Below, one piece after another: positions 24,044 to 31,487 of a stretch of DNA of 37,129 nucleotides; the stretch's first letter is position 1; each line of letters starts with the position of its first letter. A program made the position numbers and the translations under genes. Under the pieces are notes generated by a model that had not been told where the DNA came from, ran no database searches, and saw only the letters and a program-made list of their open reading frames with translations. Location: the NCBI GenBank assembly GCA_946534145.1, contig CAMNCH010000011.1, positions 1-37,129 of the forward strand, written 5' to 3'. This stretch comes from an uncultured Lachnospiraceae bacterium (GTDB lineage: Bacteria > Bacillota > Clostridia > Lachnospirales > Lachnospiraceae).

Positions 24044-24624
24044 CGGCCGTCAATCCCCTCGCATGTCAATTTATCCAATGCTGCAGCAGTTATTTTCTTG
24101 ATTTTTTTCACAACCGCCGCCGAGCTTTTGGGAATAGTTACATAATAGGTATCTGTATTATGGTCGTAACTTGTAATTTCATTTTTCTCGGAAACCAGAA
24201 GTTGCACCGGACGTGTTGATTGAATATTGTAAGAAACGGGATTGGCTATTATTTCTCCGTTGATTACAAAAATAGTCCAAAGTTCTCCCGCGGCCGAATA
24301 ATAATCGGTCATATACATGGGGCGTTTTTTGTTCGAATCTCCCTTAATGGACTTTTCGCCCACATACTCTCCCCCCATACGATACTCATAGGTTACCTTG
24401 TCTGCCGAAAAACCTCTCGCCTTAAGCATCGCAATAACCTGCTCCTCCGTGGGCACGTCTGTGGATTTCGAAGCATTAACCGTTTTGATAACCTCTGCAT
24501 TTTCCCTGTAATAAGAGTCTTTGCTCTTACTGCTCTCGGCAAATGCATGTCCCGTCAAAGCAATAGCAGCCACAAGAAGCACAGCTATCGCCCCTCGGCA
24601 ATACCTGCTTTTGAAATGAAACAT
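24040..24624 (-). CDS. Small secreted protein of unknown function
   Basis: A 194-residue protein with a clear signal peptide (hydrophobic GAIAVLLVAAIALTGHAFA, cleavage probably after HAFA). I do not recognise a domain. The mature part has EEQVIAMLKARGFSADKVTYEYRMGGEYVG, then a beta-rich stretch containing YYSAAGELWTIFVINGEIIANPVSY and a C-terminal segment with SSAAVVKKIKKITAAALDKL; it could be a small substrate-binding or scaffold module. The start at 24624 follows GAGAGGAG by about 8 bases; a frame reaching 24660 has no site. Its stop overlaps the ATG of the SGNH hydrolase (ATGA), so the two are translated together and probably work together at the cell surface. Confidence 0.8.
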   Translation of the reverse strand: MFHFKSRYCRGAIAVLLVAAIALTGHAFAESSKSKDSYYRENAEVIKTVNASKSTDVPTEEQVIAMLKARGFSADKVTYEYRMGGEYVGEKSIKGDSNKKRPMYMTDYYSAAGELWTIFVINGEIIANPVSYNIQSTRPVQLLVSEKNEITSYDHNTDTYYVTIPKSSAAVVKKIKKITAAALDKLTCEGIDGR

Positions 24625-24673
24625 TGCTATACTCCTCTCGTTTTGATAGTCTGAAAGCATCCCTTTTCAAGAA

Positions 24674-25717
24674 TCACTTTCTTTTTCCGATTCCCCTGAT
24701 TTTACCTATAATTTTTTTCAAGAAATGAGCCGCGACTATTGAAACCGCAACTGCAACAATATTAACAATTACCGATACTATAGATTGTATCCTGACATTG
24801 TTTACCTGTAATAAATACGAAATAACCGCAAGCACTTTTTCATGCAGCAGATATATTTCCAGAGTAATTCCTCCGATAAAGAAAAGTCCTCTTGAAACAG
24901 CATTTACCGCCTTGTTTTCCTCGGTTTTTTCTCTGAACCACACCCAGAATATAATTATCATTGCCGCCACAAAAACATAAATCGTCCTCATAATGAGCCA
25001 ATTGTGTATTATGTTGAACTTAAAGACATACAAGGAAACGGCGCATGAAATCAATCCCAGAATGCTGAGCAGCCACAAAAGACCTCTTCCTATTTTGCCT
25101 TCCTCCGTTGTTTTGCGGGCAATAAGTGTGCCGATAAGAACGTTGGGTATTCTGTTTAAAAATATCCCGCCTATCGTTGCAAGATTTTTCTGCGAAATCT
25201 TGAAAAGTCTGAATATCCACGCGAAGGCAAATATATATATCATGACAATTAGCGCCACCAGAATTTTTTCATGCTTTTCTGCCAGCCAAAAGAAAAAGGG
25301 AAAAACAAGATATAAAGCAAGAATTGCCGCAATGAACCACTCATAAAGCAGTCCGTCCGTATAAAATGAAATTAAAGAATTGCTCCAGAGATAATCTCTG
25401 ACGGGAATATGCCAGGCAAAAACATTGAATATGCCGTAAACAAAAAGAACAATCAGAAAAGCCGGTAATATTCTGCCGGCACGTCTTTTATAGAAAGATA
25501 AGACATTTGCGTTCTTTTTCATGGAATAATAGCAACCGTATCCCGAGAAAAAGAAGAAAATATTAACCCCCGAATCACACAACGCCCTTAAGCCGCTGTT
25601 AATATTGTTCACAAAACCGGGAAAAACCATGGTATTGTGACAAAACATAATCAGCAGTATGGCAAGCCCCATGATTTCAGTACGGTACTTACCCAATAAG
25701 TCATATTTAACTTTCAT
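24674..25717 (-). CDS. Acyltransferase-3 family membrane O-acyltransferase
   Basis: A 347-residue integral membrane protein of the OafA/Acyltransf_3 type, which moves acetyl or similar groups across the membrane onto glycans. The N-terminus YRTEIMGLAILLIMFCHNTM carries the R..(x)..H arrangement of the active histidine in helix 1, followed by SGVNIFFFFSGYG and YYSMKKNANVLSFYKRRAGRILPAF, the second family signature. About ten helices are visible and the C-terminus is basic (KKIIGKIRGIGKRK). It is shorter than fusions that carry their own SGNH domain; here a separate secreted SGNH hydrolase is encoded two genes downstream, an arrangement that may replace the fusion (inference). It lies 19 bases from the upstream membrane-protein gene. 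Confidence 0.9.
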   Translation of the reverse strand: MKVKYDLLGKYRTEIMGLAILLIMFCHNTMVFPGFVNNINSGLRALCDSGVNIFFFFSGYGCYYSMKKNANVLSFYKRRAGRILPAFLIVLFVYGIFNVFAWHIPVRDYLWSNSLISFYTDGLLYEWFIAAILALYLVFPFFFWLAEKHEKILVALIVMIYIFAFAWIFRLFKISQKNLATIGGIFLNRIPNVLIGTLIARKTTEEGKIGRGLLWLLSILGLISCAVSLYVFKFNIIHNWLIMRTIYVFVAAMIIIFWVWFREKTEENKAVNAVSRGLFFIGGITLEIYLLHEKVLAVISYLLQVNNVRIQSIVSVIVNIVAVAVSIVAAHFLKKIIGKIRGIGKRK

Positions 25718-25736
25718 ACCCCAATATTACTCCTAA

Positions 25737-26288
25737 TTATTCAACGGCCGGGCCGTTTTTCTCAATACAATTCTTATAGTTCTTCATGGAATCCCACATT
25801 CTTACAAGGAACATGGCCGACACAACAACGATACCGAGAGCTCCCACAAGCTTAAGTCCGTTAACCGGAAGCTTGGAGCAGATGGTAAACACAAATACAG
25901 CCACCCAGGCTCTGAACAGTTGAGCGCTGTAGAACTCCGCATTTCTCTTAATCTCCATATCCCTGATGCCGCGAACAATAAGATAGCAAAAGAAAAGTGT
26001 TGCCGTGCTGTAGAGCACATCCACAACAAATGTAGACATTCTGTCGCTGGAAAGTAGATTGAACATAGTAAGAACATATTTGGCCGTGGAAGCAAAGATA
26101 AATACCATCGATGCGGGAATCAGTTTCTTAAAAGAGCGGCTCTCGGGCGTAAGCACCGTAAGACCTCTCCATACAAGAATAAATCCCACAAAATCAGGCA
26201 GTCCGAATGTCAGGCCCCACTTTGAAAAAGTAAGGTAAGCAAACGGAAATTTGAATATAAAAAGAAAACCCCAAAATAAATAAACCAT
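25737..26288 (-). CDS. Small multi-pass membrane protein of unknown function
   Basis: An unrecognised 183-residue protein with about five hydrophobic helices (for example MVYLFWGFLFIFKFPFAYLT, LIPASMVFIFASTAKYVL, LYSTATLFFCYLIVRGI) and a charged cytoplasmic tail ending in KNYKNCIEKNGPAVE. The pattern FGLPDFVGFILVWRGLTVL after helix 1 is distinctive, but I cannot assign a family. GGAGG precedes the ATG by 7 bases. It is the first gene of the four-gene operon (membrane protein, acyltransferase, secreted protein, SGNH hydrolase) and sits directly behind the promoter at 26332-26361. A role with the acyltransferase in the membrane is plausible from context only. Confidence 0.75.
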   Translation of the reverse strand: MVYLFWGFLFIFKFPFAYLTFSKWGLTFGLPDFVGFILVWRGLTVLTPESRSFKKLIPASMVFIFASTAKYVLTMFNLLSSDRMSTFVVDVLYSTATLFFCYLIVRGIRDMEIKRNAEFYSAQLFRAWVAVFVFTICSKLPVNGLKLVGALGIVVVSAMFLVRMWDSMKNYKNCIEKNGPAVE

Positions 26289-26331
26289 GCAAAATCCTCC
26301 ACGGCGGCGTAATACGCCTTCGCTCCGTAAC

Positions 26332-26361
26332 AGTATACATCATTTGGCACGCTCCTGCCAA
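26332..26361 (-). promoter_or_regulatory. Promoter of the acyltransferase/SGNH operon with palindromic operator candidate
   Basis: Minus strand: -35 TTGGCA (26356-26361), 18-base spacer, -10 TATACT (26332-26337). The -35 is one arm of the perfect palindrome TTGGCA-N6-TGCCAA (26344-26361). In the leader a second perfect palindrome, GGCGTA-T-TACGCC, lies next to the ribosome site. Confidence 0.7.
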
Positions 26362-26362
26362 T

Positions 26363-26394
26363 AGAAAACGGCGATACCTTTAAAGATATCGCCG
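26363..26394 (-). terminator. Intrinsic terminator of the helD-like gene
   Basis: Stem CGGCGATA / TATCGCCG (26369-26376 with 26387-26394), 10-base loop, followed on the minus strand by TTTTCT. It begins 7 bases after the helicase stop and abuts the -35 of the next promoter. Confidence 0.85.
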
Positions 26395-26400
26395 AAATAA

Positions 26401-29400
26401 TTATTTAGCGGTTCTGAATATGTAATCTATGCATGGAGTGTCTTCAAAGCAAAGGTATGTACCGTAAGCCGGTATGGTACAGGACATTACCCTTATGCCC
26501 GCCGGCACCAGAATCTGGTAACCTTTGGTAGACATGAAAACCGCAGGCTTGTCCGAATCCCCGTGGGAGATGTATTTGGCGGTGTTGCACAGGTCTGTCC
26601 AGGATAAGTCGTCTTCTCCGCGACCGCTTAAAAGTTCTTTCTTGGACCAGTCAAAGTAATTCCACCAGATATCCGCTCCTCCGTGATACTGTCTTGCGGT
26701 CACGGGATTCTCCGTAAGCAAAGGTGCGCCGCTCTTTGATATGAACGTAATGGCGCCTGATTTTTTTTCCACTCTTACCGTAAGTTTTTCAAGTCTTATC
26801 TCCAGAGCCTCTCTGGCATCGGCACAGATCCACTTTAAGGGCTGCTTTCTTTGTACTTCCTCGGGAAGAGCTCTCATCTTGCTTACTTCACCCTTGGCAA
26901 ATGAAATTCTGACAGTCTCGTCAGCAATCGGTGTAATGGTAAGAGTGCCGTAACCGCCTACAATTTCCACTCTTGTCTTATCTTTGTTAATCCATCTGAC
27001 ACCATTGTCAATCTTACCGTGACCGATGGGTTTTAAGGTCGAAGTCTCGGGCATGGTGCCAAATTCAGACTTGAATTGTTTTGCGGGTTTCTCCGCCGGC
27101 ATTCGGTATGGTGCCTCGGGTTTGTATGTCGAAGGCATTTTAACCGTGGCCCTTGAGTGAGCCGGAGTGTTTAAAGGAGAACGGGCCGAAACCGCATGAA
27201 AGGCAGGTTTGGGCTTGGCTATCGGCTTGTCGGGTTCTGCCTTGATAGTGTTAACCACAATCTTCTTGGGGCCGTATTTGTCTCTCAGTGCTCTTTCCCT
27301 GTCGCCTTCAAGAGCCTGCTCCCTTGCTATTTCTTCACGTGTCTTGAACTCTTCTTCGTACACGAAGGGCTTTATGTGGAAGTCGTCTTCGGCAAAAGAA
27401 ATATTCTTTCTGTCCTCGGGAATCGGGTCGGCCACAAGTCCCGTAAGCTCGCCGTTATAGAATACGGCAAGTTCGTGAAGTGCTCTGGTCGCAGCTACGT
27501 ACAAGAGTTTCGCATAGCCGTCTTCCTTGGGATAGGCTTCTTTGGACGCGTCATATATAATTACGGCGTCGAATTCCAGCCCCTTCGAATACTCAATGGG
27601 GATTACATAGATTCCGCTTGAGAACTCCGTATCTTCACCGGAGAAAAATTTAACCTCCGTGCGGGAGCTCATGTATTCATAAACTGCTTTTGCTTCCGCG
27701 CTGTCTTTGCAGATTACGGCTATGGTCTCGTATTCTTTGGCCTTCATCTCGAGGGCGCGCTTCAGAACCTCTTCTCTAAGCGCTTCTGCGTCGGCACACT
27801 TCTTGCATTCCACTTTGTCGCCATGGCGCACAATCGGCTCCACCGGATATATGGGGAAGGTTCCGTGGCGCAGGATGTCGGTAGCAAATTCCGATATCTC
27901 GACGGTATTACGGTAGCTCTTCTTTAAGAGTCCGAAGTAATCGTATTTGTCGGGAAGCATTACTTTCTTTAATTCTTCCCAGTCGGAGAGGCCGCAACCG
28001 AAGTTGATGTTCTGGGATACGTCACCCATGATGGTAAAAGTGCATTTGCTCATGCAGTACTTGAGTGAATTGTAGACCATCATGCCGAAGTCCTGGGCTT
28101 CGTCGATTACCACGTGGCTGGCTTCCTGAATGACCTCGCTTTCTTTGATACGCTTGTATATGTAAGCAAGTGAAGCCAGGTCATATAAGTCGGGCTCGTA
28201 TTTTTTGTAGATAATGTCGGGGTTGGCCGCCTGTTCTTTTAAGGCAAATTCCTCGTAGAGATCGAAAACCGAATCCTCCCAGACAAATCTGTTAAAGTAG
28301 TCCGTGTATTTTCTGGTAAGTTTTTTCTGCTCCTCAACATTGTAGGAGTAATAGCGCCCGTATATTTCATTCTCAAGCTTGCCGAGCAGCACATCGTTCA
28401 TGCGCTCAAATTTACGATACATGGGCCAGTCGGGATACTCGTGAATGACTTTCTCGATGTCTTCTTTGCTCATGATAAGGCGATTGTTCTTTTCAAGCCT
28501 TATGTCTTCTCTCGGAATATGTTTCCACTCGACCTTCTCGCAGAAAGCCTTCAGACGCTTAAACCACTCGGAAGTGCCCTTGATGCCGATGCTCTTTTCT
28601 TTTTTGTCAAAAGAACGCACCTTCATCTTTTTATTGTCCCAGTCTTCATAAAGAAGTCTGGTGAAGAGTTCCTCCATGGTCATCTGTCTGACCCCGTATA
28701 CATCGAGGTCCGGCAGCACACCTGTAATATAGTTAAGCAGAACCTTGTTGCTGCCTACGATATAGAAACCGTCGGGCTTAAACTCAACATCGTAGTTGTA
28801 GAGTATGTATGATATTCTGTGCATGGCAACGGTGGTCTTACCCGAGCCCGCACTTCCCTGCACCAGCACATTGTGGCGGGGATTCTTACGTATTACTTCG
28901 TTCTGTTCCTGCTGGATGGTTGCGATGATTTCGCTTAAGACGTTTCTTTTGCTCTTTGACAGGTATTTTGTTAAAAGGTCGTCATTGGCCACCACGTCGG
29001 AATCGTAGAAGTCCTTGATGGCGCCGTCCTCGATTTCGTAGGTGCGCTTTCTTTTTAAATCGACCTTAAAAATACCTTCTTTTGGAACCTTGTAGGTACA
29101 AATTCCAAGGCTGTGGTCGTAGTAAACGGATGATATGGGCGCTCGCCAGTCGATGACATCCGGCTCCGAGGGATTCATGGCTATGACCGTCTTACCAATG
29201 TAAAAGGTCTCTCGCTTGCCCGCCTCCGGGTCTTCGATATCGATTCGGCCAAAGAAAGGTTTCTTGCCCGCTCTCTCGGCCCTTCGCATCTCGTTACGTA
29301 CTTCATTGAATCTTGCGTCAGTGTTAAACCACTGCGCCAGGCCTTCTTTGTCATCTACGTCATACACTTCGCGCAATGACTTCAAATCGTCCTGGAGTTG

Positions 29401-29523
29401 AGCCGCCTGCTGCCTTACTCCCTTGAGCTTATCTTCGGCGATTTGTCTTACCTTATTCAGTTTTCTCTCTTCGTCTTCCCGGGTTGTTCCGTAGAAAGTT
29501 CCGGTTAACTTCTTCTCGCTCAT
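26401..29523 (-). CDS. helD: HelD-like UvrD/Rep-family ATPase with C-terminal GH31-N-like (mutarotase-type) beta-sandwich
   Basis: A 1040-residue fusion. Residues ~1-90 form a coiled-coil arm and ~90-175 the HelD-specific region FFGRIDIED...FYIGKTVI...DWRAPISSVYYD. Walker A GSAGSGKTT is at 223-231, Walker B VVIDEAQDFG is mid-protein, and the 1A/2A helicase motifs end with VAATRALHELAVFY. HelD proteins of Firmicutes free stalled RNA polymerase and are usually about 700-780 residues. After ~750 comes a Pro/Lys/Ala linker (~86 residues) and then ~205 residues (836-1040) that look like the N-terminal beta-sandwich of GH31 alpha-glucosidases: LTVRVEKKSGAITFISKSG, YFDWSKKELLSGRGE, KYISHGDSDKPAVFMSTKGY, TIPAYGTYLCFED...CIDYIF. 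It stops where the catalytic barrel would begin. AAGGAG precedes the ATG. The HelD part is sure, the tail assignment likely. Confidence 0.9.
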   Translation of the reverse strand: MSEKKLTGTFYGTTREDEERKLNKVRQIAEDKLKGVRQQAAQLQDDLKSLREVYDVDDKEGLAQWFNTDARFNEVRNEMRRAERAGKKPFFGRIDIEDPEAGKRETFYIGKTVIAMNPSEPDVIDWRAPISSVYYDHSLGICTYKVPKEGIFKVDLKRKRTYEIEDGAIKDFYDSDVVANDDLLTKYLSKSKRNVLSEIIATIQQEQNEVIRKNPRHNVLVQGSAGSGKTTVAMHRISYILYNYDVEFKPDGFYIVGSNKVLLNYITGVLPDLDVYGVRQMTMEELFTRLLYEDWDNKKMKVRSFDKKEKSIGIKGTSEWFKRLKAFCEKVEWKHIPREDIRLEKNNRLIMSKEDIEKVIHEYPDWPMYRKFERMNDVLLGKLENEIYGRYYSYNVEEQKKLTRKYTDYFNRFVWEDSVFDLYEEFALKEQAANPDIIYKKYEPDLYDLASLAYIYKRIKESEVIQEASHVVIDEAQDFGMMVYNSLKYCMSKCTFTIMGDVSQNINFGCGLSDWEELKKVMLPDKYDYFGLLKKSYRNTVEISEFATDILRHGTFPIYPVEPIVRHGDKVECKKCADAEALREEVLKRALEMKAKEYETIAVICKDSAEAKAVYEYMSSRTEVKFFSGEDTEFSSGIYVIPIEYSKGLEFDAVIIYDASKEAYPKEDGYAKLLYVAATRALHELAVFYNGELTGLVADPIPEDRKNISFAEDDFHIKPFVYEEEFKTREEIAREQALEGDRERALRDKYGPKKIVVNTIKAEPDKPIAKPKPAFHAVSARSPLNTPAHSRATVKMPSTYKPEAPYRMPAEKPAKQFKSEFGTMPETSTLKPIGHGKIDNGVRWINKDKTRVEIVGGYGTLTITPIADETVRISFAKGEVSKMRALPEEVQRKQPLKWICADAREALEIRLEKLTVRVEKKSGAITFISKSGAPLLTENPVTARQYHGGADIWWNYFDWSKKELLSGRGEDDLSWTDLCNTAKYISHGDSDKPAVFMSTKGYQILVPAGIRVMSCTIPAYGTYLCFEDTPCIDYIFRTAK

Positions 29524-29575
29524 TTGTCCTCTCCTTTGTTGTTCCTACATCTTATCAGAGAATTTAAAAAAGGTA

Positions 29576-29604
29576 TAGACTTGTATTTCAAAATATGCTA
29601 TCAT
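29576..29604 (+). promoter_or_regulatory. Candidate promoter of a short leader/sRNA upstream of the XRE gene
   Basis: Plus strand: -35 TAGACT (29576-29581), 17-base spacer, -10 TATCAT (29599-29604). Predicted start near 29610, only about 20 bases before a perfect terminator. Confidence 0.5.
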
Positions 29605-29629
29605 GCACAATGAAGTGTGTGATAAGGAG

Positions 29630-29656
29630 CCGATGCCGATGGGCATCGGTTTTTTT
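29630..29656 (+). terminator. Perfect intrinsic terminator 120 bases upstream of the XRE gene
   Basis: An 8-bp stem CCGATGCC / GGCATCGG (29630-29637 with 29642-29649), 4-base loop, then seven T. No gene ends here on the plus strand, so it closes either a very short transcript from the promoter at 29576-29604 or acts as an attenuator. AAGGAG directly before the stem and a 19-codon frame starting inside it (29639-29698) are also visible. Confidence 0.75.
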
Positions 29657-29664
29657 GTACCCGT

Positions 29665-29681
29665 GTTGAATGTGGTTCAAC
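29665..29681. promoter_or_regulatory. Palindrome, operator candidate upstream of the XRE gene
   Basis: GTTGAA-N5-TTCAAC is a perfect inverted repeat with a centre spacing suited to a dimeric HTH protein, about 95 bases before the regulator start; autoregulation is a guess. Confidence 0.35.
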
Positions 29682-29773
29682 TGTCAAAACCTGCATAAAT
29701 ACGCCATCTTGAATTACCGTCAATACACATTGGCCGAAAGCCGTGTTAAGGTTTCTTCGAAAGGAGGCTCCGC

Positions 29774-30493
29774 ATGGACGCTACACAAACAGGATTACTT
29801 ATAAAAGAATCAAGAATGAAGAGGGAAATGACTCAGCAGGCTTTGGCAGATGCACTTAATGTTTCAGCAACCGCCATCTCCAAATGGGAGAATGGACACA
29901 GCCTTCCCGATATCACAATGCTTGAGCCGTTATCGACAATACTTGATATCTCCATTACAGACCTTGTTCTGGGCAAGCGGAGTAATAACAACATGAGTGA
30001 TAATATTTCCAAAGAAACCAACACTTCCGACGCAGCAGTCAAATCCGTCATTAACGAGGCCACCAGGCAAAAGAAAAGGTTTAAACTCAAAACTGTCCTC
30101 ATTACCATATGCGCTGTGTCAGTACTATTTTTGTTATGGCTGTTTCTGCTCAGCATGGGATTACCGGCCCGGCAAAAAAATGTCGTCATCAACACAAAGA
30201 TTACCGAAGAAAGCGAAAACAGGCCGTTTTTTGTTATCGAATTCGCCTCAACAAGAAACAAAAACCTCACATTCTCAACCGACTACACCATGGATGAAGC
30301 CGGCCGTTGCAGGGAATGTACCATTCACATCCGTGAAGTGCCTGTCAGCTTTAATGAATCCGGGCTGCCCTGTTCCTGGGGTACAGATACAGATTTTCTT
30401 AACTCTCCCGATCGCGATATTAAGATTATCATCGATTATTGGGGAGAAAACATGACATACTCATTACGCGAAGAAGTAAATAAGCTAAAATAA
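29774..30493 (+). CDS. Membrane-anchored XRE-family transcriptional regulator
   Basis: A 239-residue protein. Residues ~8-62 are a Cro/CI-type helix-turn-helix (LIKESRMKREMTQQALADAL, then VSATAISKWENGHSLPDITM, then LEPLSTILDISITDLV). After a ~35-residue linker there is a single TM helix (TVLITICAVSVLFLLWLFLLS, ~106-126) and a ~110-residue extracytoplasmic domain of beta-rich look with no family I know. The arrangement suggests a one-component sensor that binds DNA from the membrane and responds to an outside signal. AAGGAGG lies 6 bases before the ATG. It is divergent from the helD-like gene and has a private leader with a terminator and a palindrome. It ends at a bidirectional terminator. 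Confidence 0.9.
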   Translation: MDATQTGLLIKESRMKREMTQQALADALNVSATAISKWENGHSLPDITMLEPLSTILDISITDLVLGKRSNNNMSDNISKETNTSDAAVKSVINEATRQKKRFKLKTVLITICAVSVLFLLWLFLLSMGLPARQKNVVINTKITEESENRPFFVIEFASTRNKNLTFSTDYTMDEAGRCRECTIHIREVPVSFNESGLPCSWGTDTDFLNSPDRDIKIIIDYWGENMTYSLREEVNKLK

Positions 30494-30498
30494 CGCAA

Positions 30499-30531
30499 AA
30501 AGCCTCGGACGAAGCAATCGCCCGAGGCTTT
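30499..30531. terminator. Bidirectional terminator between the XRE gene and the transketolase operon
   Basis: Stem AAAGCCTCGG / CCGAGGCTTT (30499-30508 with 30522-30531), 13-base loop; flanked by T-rich exits on both strands (TTTATAT on plus, TTTTTGCG on minus). Confidence 0.88.
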
Positions 30532-30545
30532 ATATCTGATATCAA

Positions 30546-31487
30546 TTATTTAAGGAAATCCTTAATGTCTGCATATACGCCCTTGCCGTCGAGATGATAC
30601 TTCTCAACAAGTGCGGAAGCGGAACCGGACTCACCGAAGATATCCTGCATACCAAGCTTCTTGACGGGTACAGGATATTTTGCGCAAAGCGCATCACATA
30701 CTGCACTGCCGAGACCACCGATAACGGAATGCTCTTCAACGGTTACAACCTTGCCGGTCTTCTGAGCGCTCTTAACGATGATGTCTTCATCGAGGGGCTT
30801 AATGGTGTGGATGTTGATGACTTCTGCATCGATACCGTCAGCCTTGAGCATTTCTGCTGCCTGAAGAGCGGAGTCTACGCAAATACCGGTAGCAACGATT
30901 GTAACATCCTTGCCTTCTTTAAGAAGAACGCCCTTGCCCATTTCGAACTTGTAGTCGGGACGGTCATTGATAACCGGAACAGCCGCACGACCGAAACGTA
31001 TGTAAACGGGTCCGTTGTACTCAAGTGCTGCGCGAACAGCAGCCTTAGCTTCAACGTCGTCTGAAGGACACATAACTACCATGCCGGGAATAGTACGCAT
31101 AAGCGCAAGGTCTTCATTGCACTGATGGGTAGCGCCGTCTTCACCAACGGTGATACCTGCATGAGTAGCTCCGATTTTAACATTTAAGTGAGGATAGCCT
31201 ACGGAATTACGAACCTGCTCGTAAGCACGTCCTGCTGCGAACATTGCAAAAGAAGATGCAAAAGGAATAAGTCCTGTGGTAGCAAGTCCGGCTGCAATGC
31301 CAATCATATTACATTCTGCGATACCGCAGTCGAAAAATCTGTCGGGATATGCTTTCTTGAATACGCCTGTCTTGGTAGCTGCAGCAAGGTCGGCATCAAG
31401 TACTACAAGATTGGGAAACTCAGCGCCGAGTTCCTTCAAAGCATTTCCGTAGCTTTCTCTGGTAGCGATTTTAACTACTTCTGACAT
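30546..31487 (-). CDS. tktB: Transketolase, C-terminal subunit
   Basis: Half of a split transketolase that moves two-carbon units between sugar phosphates in the non-oxidative pentose phosphate pathway. The 313 residues hold the pyrimidine-binding and C-terminal domains: RESYGNALKELGAEFPNLVVLDADLAAAT, DCGIAECNMIGIAAGLA with the catalytic Glu, HAGITVGEDGATHQCNEDLALMRTIPGM, and the C-terminal VTVEEHSVIGGLGSAV. Two-gene transketolases are common in Clostridia. Its ATG overlaps the end of the N-terminal subunit gene by 13 bases, with AGGTGA as ribosome site, guaranteeing coupled, equal production. Last gene of the arabinose/pentose operon, ending at the shared terminator. DXS is excluded by length and motifs. 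Confidence 0.95.
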   Translation of the reverse strand: MSEVVKIATRESYGNALKELGAEFPNLVVLDADLAAATKTGVFKKAYPDRFFDCGIAECNMIGIAAGLATTGLIPFASSFAMFAAGRAYEQVRNSVGYPHLNVKIGATHAGITVGEDGATHQCNEDLALMRTIPGMVVMCPSDDVEAKAAVRAALEYNGPVYIRFGRAAVPVINDRPDYKFEMGKGVLLKEGKDVTIVATGICVDSALQAAEMLKADGIDAEVINIHTIKPLDEDIIVKSAQKTGKVVTVEEHSVIGGLGSAVCDALCAKYPVPVKKLGMQDIFGESGSASALVEKYHLDGKGVYADIKDFLK

